Source of the DNA: Candidatus Didemnitutus mandela
GTDB lineage: Bacteria > Verrucomicrobiota > Verrucomicrobiia > Opitutales > Opitutaceae
Length of the DNA stretch: 64,000 nucleotides
Assembly (NCBI GenBank): GCA_002591725.1
Contig: NJAL01000008.1
Span: 1-64,000, forward strand
Reading direction: 5' to 3'
Position numbers and translations under genes: made by a program. Of this stretch, positions 54,896 through 64,000 are shown piece after piece (the stretch's first letter is position 1; each line of letters begins with the position of its first letter). The notes beneath the pieces are model-generated. The model made no database searches and was not told the DNA's origin. It worked only from the letters and a program-made list of their open reading frames with translations.

Positions 54896-57657
54896 GATGC
54901 TAGCCTGCGCCGCAACACTGCCGTTGTAGAGGTATTATTGGCTCAGCGGCCCAGCCGCTGATGAGCGCCGCCTTGTCGGAGAACCAGGCTAGACGGTTGA
55001 TTTTGGCCGTCCTGTTTTTGGTCGGGCTAAAGGCCGGGTTTTCGTTGAAAAAGACGTGGCTCTTCTTCGGCATACCCATAGGCCGCGAGATCTGTGTTGT
55101 TAATTTAGGCACGCAAGACTTGCGTCGAAGATGTGAATACTTCGTGTGAGGCAATTTCATTTCCTTTTCCTGGGCGTTCTCCTTGTCTAGGTGATTCTTT
55201 ACAAGCAGGCCTGTCTAATTTGCTTACGGCCGCTGAGAAAACGATGGCTACGGTCGTGCCACCTTGCTCGAAAGGGTCTTTTAGCGTCGGAACCGTTTTT
55301 GGGGAAACGCATGCCAAGCATGCTGCAAAATTTCTTTGTTACACAATCTGGCGCCGAGCTGTAAATATCGTAGAGATCATTATCCTTACGTATTTCTTAG
55401 TGCTTGTCTGGAACCGCGCGATATCGCGCGCTGCGCGCGACTTGGACGAAAGTCTGGCTCGGGAAGACGATCACGTCGAGGCTGTCTTTTTAGGTTACTT
55501 GCATCGAATACCTGCGGATAGACGACTTCAAAGCTTGACTCGTATACTCAAAAATCAACGTATCTAGCCGGATGGCGTTACTCCGCCATGGAAGTCTATT
55601 AAGATCAACAGCGAACCTGCTTGAGCTTTTCTGCGGGTTCCTTTCCTTCAGGGGTGGTCGAACCTCTTCGGCGAAGCCAACATCCAGATCGTACCCGTAA
55701 GGAGCGCGCGTTCACCGATGGTCTCCTTTTTTGAGTTAGCAGACGTTTGCGTCGGCTTTCATGGGTCGGTTCGTGAGGATGATCGAATCGTTGCCCTAGG
55801 CAGTAAGCGTGATTGGCGAAGCCATAAGATCTCTCTACTTCAGGCGATTCGAGGTTACTCTCGACCTTGCCGAAACGACCATCTCACGCGATCGAACTTC
55901 AAAGTCATCTACTCGGTGAGCCTCCAGCTGGCGATACGGTAGGGGAGGCAAGCCGGAGGACTTCCGGGATAAGAAAAATTGTCCAGGTAAACCTGCAGCT
56001 CAAACATGTCAATGGTTCATAACGAACGGAAGGTAATGCTGCGCCGTTTTTACAAAATTGGATCCAGCTGGATGTTTCTTGCCCGCTACCGTAAAGTCGA
56101 CGACCGTTCTTGAGCACTTGCAAGTCGTTTTTCTGGAGCGCATCGATGAATTGCATCGCCGTCGGGGAAATCATTTTGGTTGGCCGGAATGATGTAGCCC
56201 CGCTGGTCGCGGTATTCGGGCGCGTAGAGCGCCTTTTTTTAAAGTCCCATTGGCACGGCGGAGATGCCGAAAGCCGCTGGGCGCCATGATGCTGCCCAGG
56301 GACATGTCGACCCTGTTCCCATTTTCTCGACCCACCTGGTTGGCTTTTTCGGTGAACTTCGGTACAACTGGTTCAGTTATTCTTCGCTGTCCCCTTGATG
56401 GAATTCTACGCTATGAGATAGGTGTTGGCGAATATGTTATGTTTTTGCGGCTGCGCGAAGCGTGGTCCATCATCGCGTAGCTCATTGTCGGTTAGTATTC
56501 GATCGGCTGACTGTAGTGCCAGACCTAGGCTTGCGTTTTCCCAGGAAGAGGATAGTTGCTTTTCGACAGTTATTTCACCGGGGTAACCTCGAGTGGCGTT
56601 GGGACGCCGATAATTTCAATGGGATGCTGATCTGGTTGTGGAAGAAAGGCCTAGGTGCGGCTGTTGCTGTTCCATCACGTTTAGTAGTTCGAACAGGAGC
56701 GTATGGCCGAACCGCTCTTGCTTTTGGAGATAAGGTGCTTGTGGATAGCGGCGTCCACTCGCTCGATTCTGATGGCGACGAGCAGATCTGGGTTGTAGTT
56801 GAGGGGATGGCGGAACGGCGAGATAAATACCGCATGGCCTTCGAGGCCCGTCTGGTAGTGTTTATATGATCTGCAGAAACCGCTTGCGGCTGATATTCGT
56901 CGCTTTCTGGCATGCTCGGCATAAAAGAAGCTGCTACTCTTATAGTGGACGACGTGTTTTGGATATATGCATGGCAAGCTGATGAAGCTTTTCTTCTTGT
57001 TGTCAAGGCTCGCGCATATACCAGTTCGTCACGACCTCGACGTTGTCTTGGTTGCGTTAGTCACGCAGAGGACTAGGACTATATTGCTAGAGTGAACGCA
57101 TTGCCTCGGCGTCAGTGTACGAAATCGTCGCGTAGACAAAAGCCGACAGCCAATCCGAGTGTTCGCTCTCGGAGAGTCGCATGCCGCCAACCTATCCAGA
57201 TGACCAGATGACGACTTTGCTTTCCTAGGCGAGTTTTTGAGCCGCAAAGTCGCCGAGGCCTTTTGCAGCCGTGACCCTCTTTGGAGATTTGGCGGCAGTG
57301 CTCCAGTTTTAGCCAGGTTCTCTTGGCGAGCTTATAATCGCCTGCGTATTGCGTTTGGCTTTCGGCGGTGTGACGGATTGTTTACAAGCTTTATCTGACC
57401 CAGCTTCTTCGTCCAGCGCTTCCAGAAAGCGTGATTTAAGTGTAATTCATTATCTGGTAGTGGCAGTCGCTGCCGATGTTGAAACTGAGGACTTCCTTCG
57501 ATGGCGTGGTTTTAGACTAGGCTGCTGGCAGCGCGTTGGGAAGCCAAGGCGAGAAAGCCAATCTCGAACGCACAGAAAGTGCGATCCTTCCGGGAAACGT
57601 TGGTAGATTTTCATAGGCATGGTGTAATTCCCCGCTTATCGCAACGGCCGTGTTAAC

Positions 57658-57675
57658 GCCCATCCCGGGATGGGC
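57658..57675. repeat. Perfect 18-bp palindrome
   Basis: GCCCATCCCGGGATGGGC is fully self-complementary with no loop. It has no gene nearby that it could regulate. Confidence 0.85.
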
Positions 57676-57899
57676 TAAATTTCACCAACTGTCGTCTCAG
57701 AAAACTTCGTGAAAAATTAACAACGTGCCCCTACCGCGATGGGCCGATAGACACGAAGGTTATTTTGTCCCCCATAGCCTTGCCAAAGCCTGGGCGCTCA
57801 ATCTCTGTGCAACCAGAGCGTGGGTCAGTGCCGGATATTGGCTAACGTTGCTAGGAGCCCGCTCAAGCCCGCTGCCACTGCGTGTTCGTCATGCTTGAT

Positions 57900-58455
57900 T
57901 TAGTCATCGAGCGTGGCTACCGGGCTCAGGGAACGTTCGTTGAGCTGGCCCCAAAGTTTTCCGATCTTGGCTCGCTTCCTCGGTGGAAGCTCGGCTTCCT
58001 TCAAGGCCAGCAGCACCTCAGCTGTTGATGCATGGCAATCTTCTTCCGTCGGGACGATCGAAATGAGCAGCACAATGACTTGAATCATACCGCCGTTCAC
58101 TGCCATCGCGCGACAGCCGCTATGTGAGAGTACGACCGGGTTTTTGTTGCCTCGAAAATGCCATAGCGCATTAATCGGAAGCATGCGAAGCATCGAACCT
58201 CGGCGCCGACGCGATCACGCCTTTCCGCCATTCCCTGGCAAAAGGGGCTCAATCCGCCCTGTTCCGTGCCTAGCACGGTCGGCGAAAGTGTCGGCCAAGT
58301 CGTTGTTCAGCATATGCGTTACTCTAAGCATGGGTAGCCCGATGTTGTGAAATTTTTTAAATTTTACCCTGTTGTCCAGACTGTAAATTTGAGAAAATGT
58401 ACGATTTGTCTTGCTCTTTAGTAACGCGCGTAAATCTGCCATTACTGTCAACCCG
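57900..58455 (-). pseudogene. Possible PTS EIIA-type domain remnant
   Basis: The last ~95 codons (58193-57900) are open and contain VNGGMIQVIVLLISIVPTEE, then STAEVLLALKEAELPPRKRA. This resembles the end of an EIIA fructose-type domain (LLISP..e...h.q.LaEvll.L). Upstream, after a stop, come LRVTHMLNNDLADTFADRAR and a segment with HSGC where the phospho-histidine loop would be. If correct, it is a regulatory EIIA domain that has lost its N-terminal continuity. The similarity is weak and judged by eye. Confidence 0.3.
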
Positions 58456-58868
58456 CGCTGGACTGCGTTGGCCGCAGAATTTCTTGCGTGTGTTCAAAGC
58501 ACCGAACGCCGCTACAGCGTGAGCCCGTGCGAGACCTGTCTCCGTCCGTGTGACTTGAGGCGAATAAGCAGTCAGTTCGGTCGGTCTCGAGACTATCTTC
58601 CACCAATCCGTGGTAGGTCGCAATGCGAACCCTCCGCAGCCACCGTGTTCCGGGCTGCGAAATCCCAGTCCCGCTTGAGAAAATGCACCGTAGGTGTATC
58701 AGCGCAGGGTATCAATCGTAAGCAGCTTTTCGTGCAGGATGTTGGCTTCGGCTTCTGTCATGATTGGACTAAATAACGGCTGCTGTTGCTCTGCAGCTGG
58801 TTCTTTTGAACCAAAACACACCTCCGGCTTGTGCTGCGCGACGTCTTGGGCTCTTTTTCTGTTTTCTT

Positions 58869-59819
58869 ATGACCGCTCAAGTCGAAAACGTTGTAATCGT
58901 CGGCTCCGGTTGCGCTGGCCTAACTGCTGCCATCTACACAAGCCGCGCCAATCTCTGCCCCCTCGTCCTCGAAGGCGCCCAGCCCGGTGGCCAGCTTGTC
59001 ACTACCTCCCAGGTGGAAAACTTCCCTGGATTTCCAGGCAGCGTCGACGGCTTTGAGCTGATGCAAAACCTACGTAAACAGGCGGAAAAATTCGGTGCGC
59101 GCTACGAAAGCGGCCTCGTTCAGCTGCTCGATGTCTCCAAGCATCCTTATACGCTCAGACTCGCCGATCGCGACACTAAGGCCAAGGCCATTATCATCGC
59201 TACCGGTGCCTCGCCGCGCCTTACCGGCATCCCTGGCGAAAAGGAGCTATACGGCAGTAAGGGCGTGACGACCTGCGCAACCTGCGACGGCGTTCTCTAT
59301 CGCAACATGGAAGTTGCGGTTGTCGGAGGTGGCGACAGCGCTGCGGAGGAAGCACTTTTTCTCACCCGCTTCGCTAGCAAGGTCTATCTTGTGCATCGCC
59401 GTAGTGAATTGCGTGCTTCGAAAATTATGGCTGACCGTGCCACGTCACACCCAAAAATCCAGATAATCTGGGACTCCGTCCCGGTTGCAGCCGAAGGCGT
59501 TGATCAGGGTGGTGTCACCGGCCTGCGCGTGAAAAACGTCAAGACTGGTGCGGAGAGCATGCTGTCCGTGAAAGGCATTTTTATCGCTATCGGCCACGTG
59601 CCGAACACCGCGCCATTTACGGTCGCGGTTGACGTCGACGATCAAAACTATTTTCTCCCGACCTTGGGCTCACAGGTAAAAACCAGAACAGCAGGTGTGT
59701 ATGTCGCTGGCGATTGCGCCGACCACATTTTTCGGCAGGCGATCACAGCTGCGGGTTTGGGATGTCAGGCTGCGATTGAAGCGGAACGCTGGCTTGCGGA
59801 ACAAGAATATGGCCATTGA
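58869..59819 (+). CDS. trxB: Thioredoxin reductase (NADPH)
   Basis: This flavoenzyme uses NADPH to reduce thioredoxin in the cytoplasm. From ATG 58869 the product is 316 residues. The FAD-binding motif is [14 protein letters not shown] (usual GSGPAG, Pro replaced by Cys), with [17 protein letters not shown] after it. The redox centre is [13 protein letters not shown] (CATC). The NADPH motif is [15 protein letters not shown]. The second FAD motif [14 protein letters not shown] is near the C-terminus. A longer frame from 58806 adds a hydrophobic, unconserved stretch and is unlikely. The gene is isolated: no thioredoxin gene is adjacent and both flanks are decayed. The intact frame implies selection for thiol redox control. 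Confidence 0.96.
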   Translation: MTAQVENVVIVGSGCAGLTAAIYTSRANLCPLVLEGAQPGGQLVTTSQVENFPGFPGSVDGFELMQNLRKQAEKFGARYESGLVQLLDVSKHPYTLRLADRDTKAKAIIIATGASPRLTGIPGEKELYGSKGVTTCATCDGVLYRNMEVAVVGGGDSAAEEALFLTRFASKVYLVHRRSELRASKIMADRATSHPKIQIIWDSVPVAAEGVDQGGVTGLRVKNVKTGAESMLSVKGIFIAIGHVPNTAPFTVAVDVDDQNYFLPTLGSQVKTRTAGVYVAGDCADHIFRQAITAAGLGCQAAIEAERWLAEQEYGH

Positions 59820-62559
59820 GCATCTTGCGCTAGCATGCCGATTCCGAACATTGCTGCGCCAACGCACAAACCGAAGTTATGCTTAATGTATCTCTAATAT
59901 TTACCCGATTCCGGACGGCGGGAAGAATCAGAATCCCGTAAAAGGAATGGTTTACGCGCACGGCTTCGACTTTTCCCTATCTAGCCACACGGAGTTGCAG
60001 CCTGGCCAAAGCGCTTCCACTAAAACGGCTGGCACCGAACTGGCGCTGGCAAATTTGAAATCTGTCGCGTTTTTGGTTAGCTTAAAATTAAGTATAGCAG
60101 TCAGCGGTGGGACAGGGACAGTTTAAACGAGCTAGCCCCAGCCCAGCCAGGGCAAATCGGCTCGCTAACGCGTTGTTTTGCAGTGCCGCAAACGGAACAC
60201 CTTTCGCGTTACGGATTGTGCCCAGCAGTTCATTTGGATTGCGGTAGACCTGAAAACGCTCAAAAAAATGTCCGCGGCTATGTGGTTGAGATTTTTCAAA
60301 CCTCTAGACCGGAGGTTTATTTCTGCGTCAACCTGGACGGTGCCGATGCCATCGCTTTCTGCGGAGCGAAATATCAGTGCATATATATTAAGAAAACCCA
60401 AAAGGGGCAGGGTGCTTACCTACTATCGTGTTCTCGGTTAAAAATCAAATGTTCGCCAATCTCGCTTATGCGGAAGGGGAAAACTGGGCGAGATGCTGGT
60501 GGTCAGAATCCATTAACACGTTCGCATCGCAAATTCACTCGAGCTTATTAAGGAAGGCGGCCTTCCAACTAGGAGAGAATGTGTGGCCAACACTGATGGT
60601 GTAAGTGGGCGTACCATTGTCCAACTTGGTCTTAGTCTATTGGGCTTGGGTGCCGTGGAAACTGCGTGAAAACCAGCTGGGGGAAGCCGAGCGCATCGCA
60701 TAGTCAGTAAACCAAGCTTTTATCACACAAAACTGTTCGCCAAAATAACACTAGCACGCAGGCCCCTAGCCAGACGTTCTGCTTAAGCGGAAGAGAACCG
60801 CCAGCTCTGCTGGCGATATAAAAATCTCCCCAATTAAATCAGTGCAATCAGCGAAAGAGTACCGGACACAATTTAAAGTCTGTCGATTTTTAGGTGTTCC
60901 TTTCGCAGGGCTAGACCAAAAGCATAGAGAGATAGAGAGCAACCAACCTGGCCAAACCCAGCTCGGCGCAGATTTTTAGCCCCTCCCTGCGGTGCTCACT
61001 CTGCTGGGTCGCCGCTGTATAGCCCCTCGCGGCAAGTATTTATTGTTGGCAATAACCACAGCGCGAGAAAGACATCCCCGATATGGATGCCCGGTCCAGA
61101 AACGGCACACGCAAAGCCCACGCTGCCGGTACCACGCCGAAACCCAATACCAGGAAAACAAGCAACATAGTCATAAACGCCTTGACCCAAGGCGGCGGGC
61201 ATAAATCCTAAAAAGTTACAAATAGTTAAGTGTAAAACACCTAACTAATACGAGAAACTTGATGGCGGGACTATTTACAGAACTATCTGTCCGTAGCGGA
61301 TGAAACTACAGTTTATCGAACCCGCCAATCAAGGAGAAAAGCGGCACCTGATCCACTGTGCGTCTAGCTGACGCTGGAATAAGAAATTCGCAAACCTATC
61401 GAGAAAAAGATACCCAACCGGCTGCGATCACTAGTCCAAGGGCTGCGCCTGTCATGCGCTGTAGCTGTTCCCGCTACGCGATAGGCTTGTGGTTAGAAGT
61501 AAGCCGTAGCCGGCCAGGTTCTTGCCCAAAAAACAAGCTTGCTTCACCGTGTCGTGCAGAGAAGCCGGCCAGGTTCGCCACCAGCGGTCTGTCCAACCAA
61601 ACCACATATCTAGCCAATTTTCCCGTCCGTGCGAACTTCGCTCAGAGATACAACCGCTACGTCACGTAATAGAAACTGAATATAACCGGGTGCTTGATAT
61701 AGAAAATAAGCAGTTCTGTGAAGGGTGCGATTCCTGGCAGCGATTATTGTTGCCGAACTTCAAAACGATTAGCTCTCATACCAGCAGATCGGTCGTTGCA
61801 GCAAGCAGCTATTCCGCTGCTAGATGTTTCTGGCTCAAAGCCGAGGCGGCCGGCAGGCCAATACGGTGGGTTGTCAGGCACTTACCTGGTCTGGCCGCAT
61901 CAGCGGCTGCACTAACGGAATCATAGCGATTGCAAAGCAGCCATTCACCCTTGTTAAAACTTCTCGAAGGCTAGAACGACACCAGTCAAGTATATTCTTT
62001 GTTTTAATTGCGACCGAAATGCTAACCGATCACATCGGTAACAAGATGAGCCCAGAAAATTTTTATCGAAGATTTTCGTGAAGCGGACAAAGACGCGAAT
62101 AATCTTTTAATAATTTCATTCAATAACCTGGAGAGTTTGCAGTTGGTGTGCAGGTGGTTGTTGGGGTGACGGAGGTCGCTGACAGTTTAATGGAATTTGG
62201 AATTGGCCGGGCGGGCGCGAATGTTAAGTTGCTCGGATTGTTGGGATGGCGGCGATACAAAAGTCGGCACCGGTAGGCGCAAAGCTTTTCGCCCGCCGAG
62301 AGTAGTTTCTTGAGGGCGCGCTCCAGTTGAACGCGAAAGTTGTCAAGACCCGGGGAAAGGCTGCGACGCTGGCGGTAGAGCTCGGCGATTTTGCGACTTG
62401 TCCCGTTTGGGGGCGAACCAAAGTTGGGTTTTGTGTTGGCGGGGCCGAACTGGTGGTTTGTTCGCTATTACCAGATGCAGGATGCGACGAGGAGCACAAC
62501 GCTACCAAAATTCATCTAGGTGGTTAAGCGGTTTATCGTTAACGTTGGGTGGACGGGAC
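59820..62559. other. 2.7 kb with no intact gene
   Basis: Plus-strand fragments downstream of trxB include YVVEIFQTSRPEVYFCVNLD and GADAIAFCGAKYQC (60270-60390), in a 122-codon frame that I cannot assign. At 62420-62240 the minus strand has RKIAELYRQRRSLSPGLDNF and VQLERALKKLLSAGEKL. This is a helical piece just downstream of the dead exbD and perhaps part of the same old operon. I see no other structure. Confidence 0.4.
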
Positions 62560-62960
62560 GAGTCCGTCGCGCGCCCGGTTGAAAGGCGACGCGTTGGAGG
62601 CTCGCAGGACAGACGGGGGCGAGGGGCCGCATCATGTTGCTATGACGCGTGTCTCGGGATCGGTTCGGGCTTGGACAATGGAGGAGATCGACGGGTTCGT
62701 TGCCGCTGATTGGGCGGCTGTTGAAGAAAGCGAGGCCAGTTTTGTTGACAGAAATGGAAACAAAATTTTTGCACGCTTTGGCCGTGGCAGTGACCAAGGT
62801 CGGCAGGTTTACATTCATGCCCATGAGGTGGACCATGCTCAGGTTCGCGAGTATGAACAAATGCGAGCATAAAGATCATGATGTTGGTCAGAGGAAAGAT
62901 TTCGATGCCGATCCTCTGGGGGTTCGGGCGGAAGTTTGGGACCGAGTTTGATGGAAACGG
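62560..62960 (-). pseudogene. exbD: Decayed ExbD/TolR-type energy-coupling protein
   Basis: Downstream of the exbB remnant, the minus strand reads VSIKLGPKLPPEP, then a region with SLTNIMIFMLAF where ExbD has its P..D...lLLvFF membrane helix. The helix Asp is not preserved. Next comes NVNLPTLVTATA (usual vnLP.a), NFVSISVNKTGLAFFNSRPI and a tail like DPETRVI. Frame changes and stops break it. An intact protein would be about 135 residues and work with ExbB to energise TonB. Position, order and motif series support the call. Confidence 0.65.
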
Positions 62961-62964
62961 AGGA

Positions 62965-63640
62965 AATCAGGAGACCGGGCGTGGTGCTTGGGCGGTCGCG
63001 TGTTGACGGGAGAATTTCTCGAGGCCGTAGCCGTGGTGGCGCGCACGGATTTGAGCGAGAAGCTTGACGTTTTTTGTGGTGTGCTCAAGCTGCGAGCGGA
63101 GGTGGCCCGGTCGGTAGTTGATATAAATGTAGGGTAGCAGGGAAGGGGGCACGACGTCAAGGCGGCAGGGGGGATAATGGGCGTTTTGGCGTAGCCGAGG
63201 CCGCTGGCTAGCCTTTGTGGCAGCGAGTTTCTTGCTGCCAATAAAACTGGAGGAACTGGAACTGTATGATGCCTGTTGCGGTTCCGAAGAAGCCAAGGAG
63301 CTGAGCGAGGATAATAAAGGCTCCGATGAGCTAGAGGCGTTTTTTAGCGTGCTAGCGTTTGTTAGAACTGCATGGCGCTGAGCAGAGGGAGGTATGGGCG
63401 TTGAGCAAACTGGCTTGGATGGCTATGAGGTGCGAATTGTCGGCGGGTTGAACTGATCTTCAGCGCTCCCTTGAAACGGCTTTGGTTTGTAGCTTGAAAG
63501 AGGGCCTCGTTGGCGACGATCCGGGACGGGCTGGGTGCGAACCACAGAGAGCGCTCTGTCATGACGATTATAACGACGAGTAAACAGACAATAATCGGCC
63601 AAATTATCAGACCGCGCAGGGAAAAGTAGAAGACAGGACC
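62965..63640 (-). pseudogene. exbB: Decayed ExbB/TolQ/MotA-type proton channel protein
   Basis: The N-terminal membrane helix is clear: SLRGLIIWPIIVCLLVVIIV followed by MTERSLWFAPSP (usual W.i...s...la.viER). After frame changes come LLGFFGTATGIIQFQFLQF (usual APLLGLLGTV.GMI.aF) and VPPSLLPYIYINYRPGHLRS (usual A.p..l.YN.). EHTTKNVKLLAQIRARHHGY ends it. Intact ExbB is an inner-membrane proton channel that powers TonB-dependent import. Its loss with ExbD points to abandoned outer-membrane nutrient uptake at this locus. It is divergent from aroB, about 90 bp away. Confidence 0.75.
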
Positions 63641-63732
63641 TAGAGAGAAGAAAACTAAAAATTTAAAACATTTCCCATTTCGAGAAAATGCAACGTTGGA
63701 ATTTGTAAGTAATTGTAATTTAAAATACTATT

Positions 63733-64000
63733 GTGGAGGCGATTACAGTAACTACTTCCAAAACGACTTACTCCATCTGGTTCGTGGACGACCTTTCCCC
63801 GAAAGTTGGCGAATTAAAAAGCCAGACAGAAAAGCACGCCCTGCTGACCGATACCCACGTGTCGGCTGCGCAGGCGGAGTTATTGGAAAAACTTTTCCCC
63901 GTTTTCCCCAGGCTGGTTTTGCCCGCTGGTGAAGCGACCAAATCGCTCGTCCAGTTTGGGCATGTGCTCGATTTTCTCGCAGCGCAGCGACTCGACCGTC
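63733..64000 (+). CDS. aroB: 3-dehydroquinate synthase, N-terminal part (cut by window edge)
   Basis: The frame is open to the right edge and encodes 89 residues matching the AroB N-terminus: EAITVTTSKTTYSIWFVDDL, HALLTDTHVSAAQAELLEKL and LVLPAGEATKSLVQFGHVLD. The last is the conserved NAD-site motif PaGE..K. The enzyme makes dehydroquinate, the second step of the shikimate pathway. An in-frame TAA at 63721-63723 limits the start. The best start is GTG 63733 (or the ATT before it), with no ATG available and no Shine-Dalgarno. The visible part is intact; whether the remainder is intact cannot be told. Confidence 0.9.
   Translation, partial: MEAITVTTSKTTYSIWFVDDLSPKVGELKSQTEKHALLTDTHVSAAQAELLEKLFPVFPRLVLPAGEATKSLVQFGHVLDFLAAQRLDR

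Larger units (their letters stand above)
49138..57899. other. 8.8 kb of decayed DNA
   Basis: I find no intact gene. Plus-strand fragments outnumber minus-strand ones up to about 55.1 kb. One example is MRYRFNDLASTSGIYNIPTK, then FSGDFGFKGRFYF near 53550-53690; another is SLSFTNDKRSLSPATVRFMR near 54505-54570. At 56174-55905 a minus-strand frame begins MISPTAMQFIDALQKNDLQV and may be a small soluble domain. Motif-level identification failed for all of these. A perfect hairpin lies at 54857-54895 and a perfect 18-bp palindrome at 57658-57675. Confidence 0.4.

Noticed and set aside
1..64000. CRISPR array, insertion sequence or prophage
   Set aside because: I saw no regularly spaced repeats, no transposase DDE or HUH motifs, no terminal inverted repeats with target duplications and no phage structural genes.

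Overview
The window looks like part of the chromosome of a Gram-negative bacterium in the middle of genome decay. Only about 15 kb of the 64 kb (roughly a quarter) is in genes that look intact. The rest is mostly wreckage of ordinary genes: family motifs can still be followed, but only by hopping between frames and across in-frame stops. The gene set (SufCBD with a Fur-type regulator, SufT, sucrose-phosphate synthase plus phosphatase, all-alpha dUTPase, MurA, RuvB, AroB) would suit a Verrucomicrobia/Opitutaceae-like bacterium. The decay would suit a host-restricted symbiont of the kind known from marine Opitutaceae. The taxonomic placement is inference from memory, not a search result.

Layout. 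0-0.45 kb: end of a probable outer-membrane protein. 2.0-3.5 kb: intact pyruvate kinase, with a decayed metallo-beta-lactamase-fold gene upstream. 4.4-8.9 kb: unreadable remnants. 8.9-11 kb: a decayed pterin gene set (6-pyruvoyl-tetrahydropterin synthase, GTP cyclohydrolase FolE2, short-chain dehydrogenase). 11-15.5 kb, minus strand: MscS channel, then a sucrose block. In that block sucrose-phosphate synthase and phosphatase are intact, but the glycoside hydrolase and PfkB sugar kinase are broken and appear fused by a deletion. 15.7-18.3 kb: dead ClC chloride channel and dead response regulator. 19.7-23.6 kb: intact ruvB, murA, a low-complexity hypothetical gene and a dimeric dUTPase. 24-30.7 kb: dead hybrid histidine kinase, intact YjbQ, dead DUF748/AsmA-like protein, dead ABC-F ATPase. 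30.7-35.9 kb: unassigned. 35.9-42.8 kb: sufT, then the compact fur-sufC-sufB-sufD operon with a PerR-like operator over its likely promoter. 42.9-58.8 kb: about 16 kb with no intact gene. 58.9-59.8 kb: intact trxB. 62.5-63.6 kb: decayed exbB/exbD. 63.7 kb to the edge: start of aroB.

What survives is a housekeeping core: glycolysis, peptidoglycan precursor, recombination, Fe-S assembly, thiol redox, dUTP clearance, shikimate entry, and sucrose synthesis. What is dying is environmental sensing (two-component proteins), ion and nutrient transport (ClC, ExbBD), envelope maintenance and pterin chemistry. I found no convincing novel biological system. The observations most worth checking are the PerR-like box on the suf operon together with its unusual Fur-family protein, the dead pterin operon, the sucrose-block deletion fusion, and two perfect 16-bp hairpins in otherwise decayed DNA.
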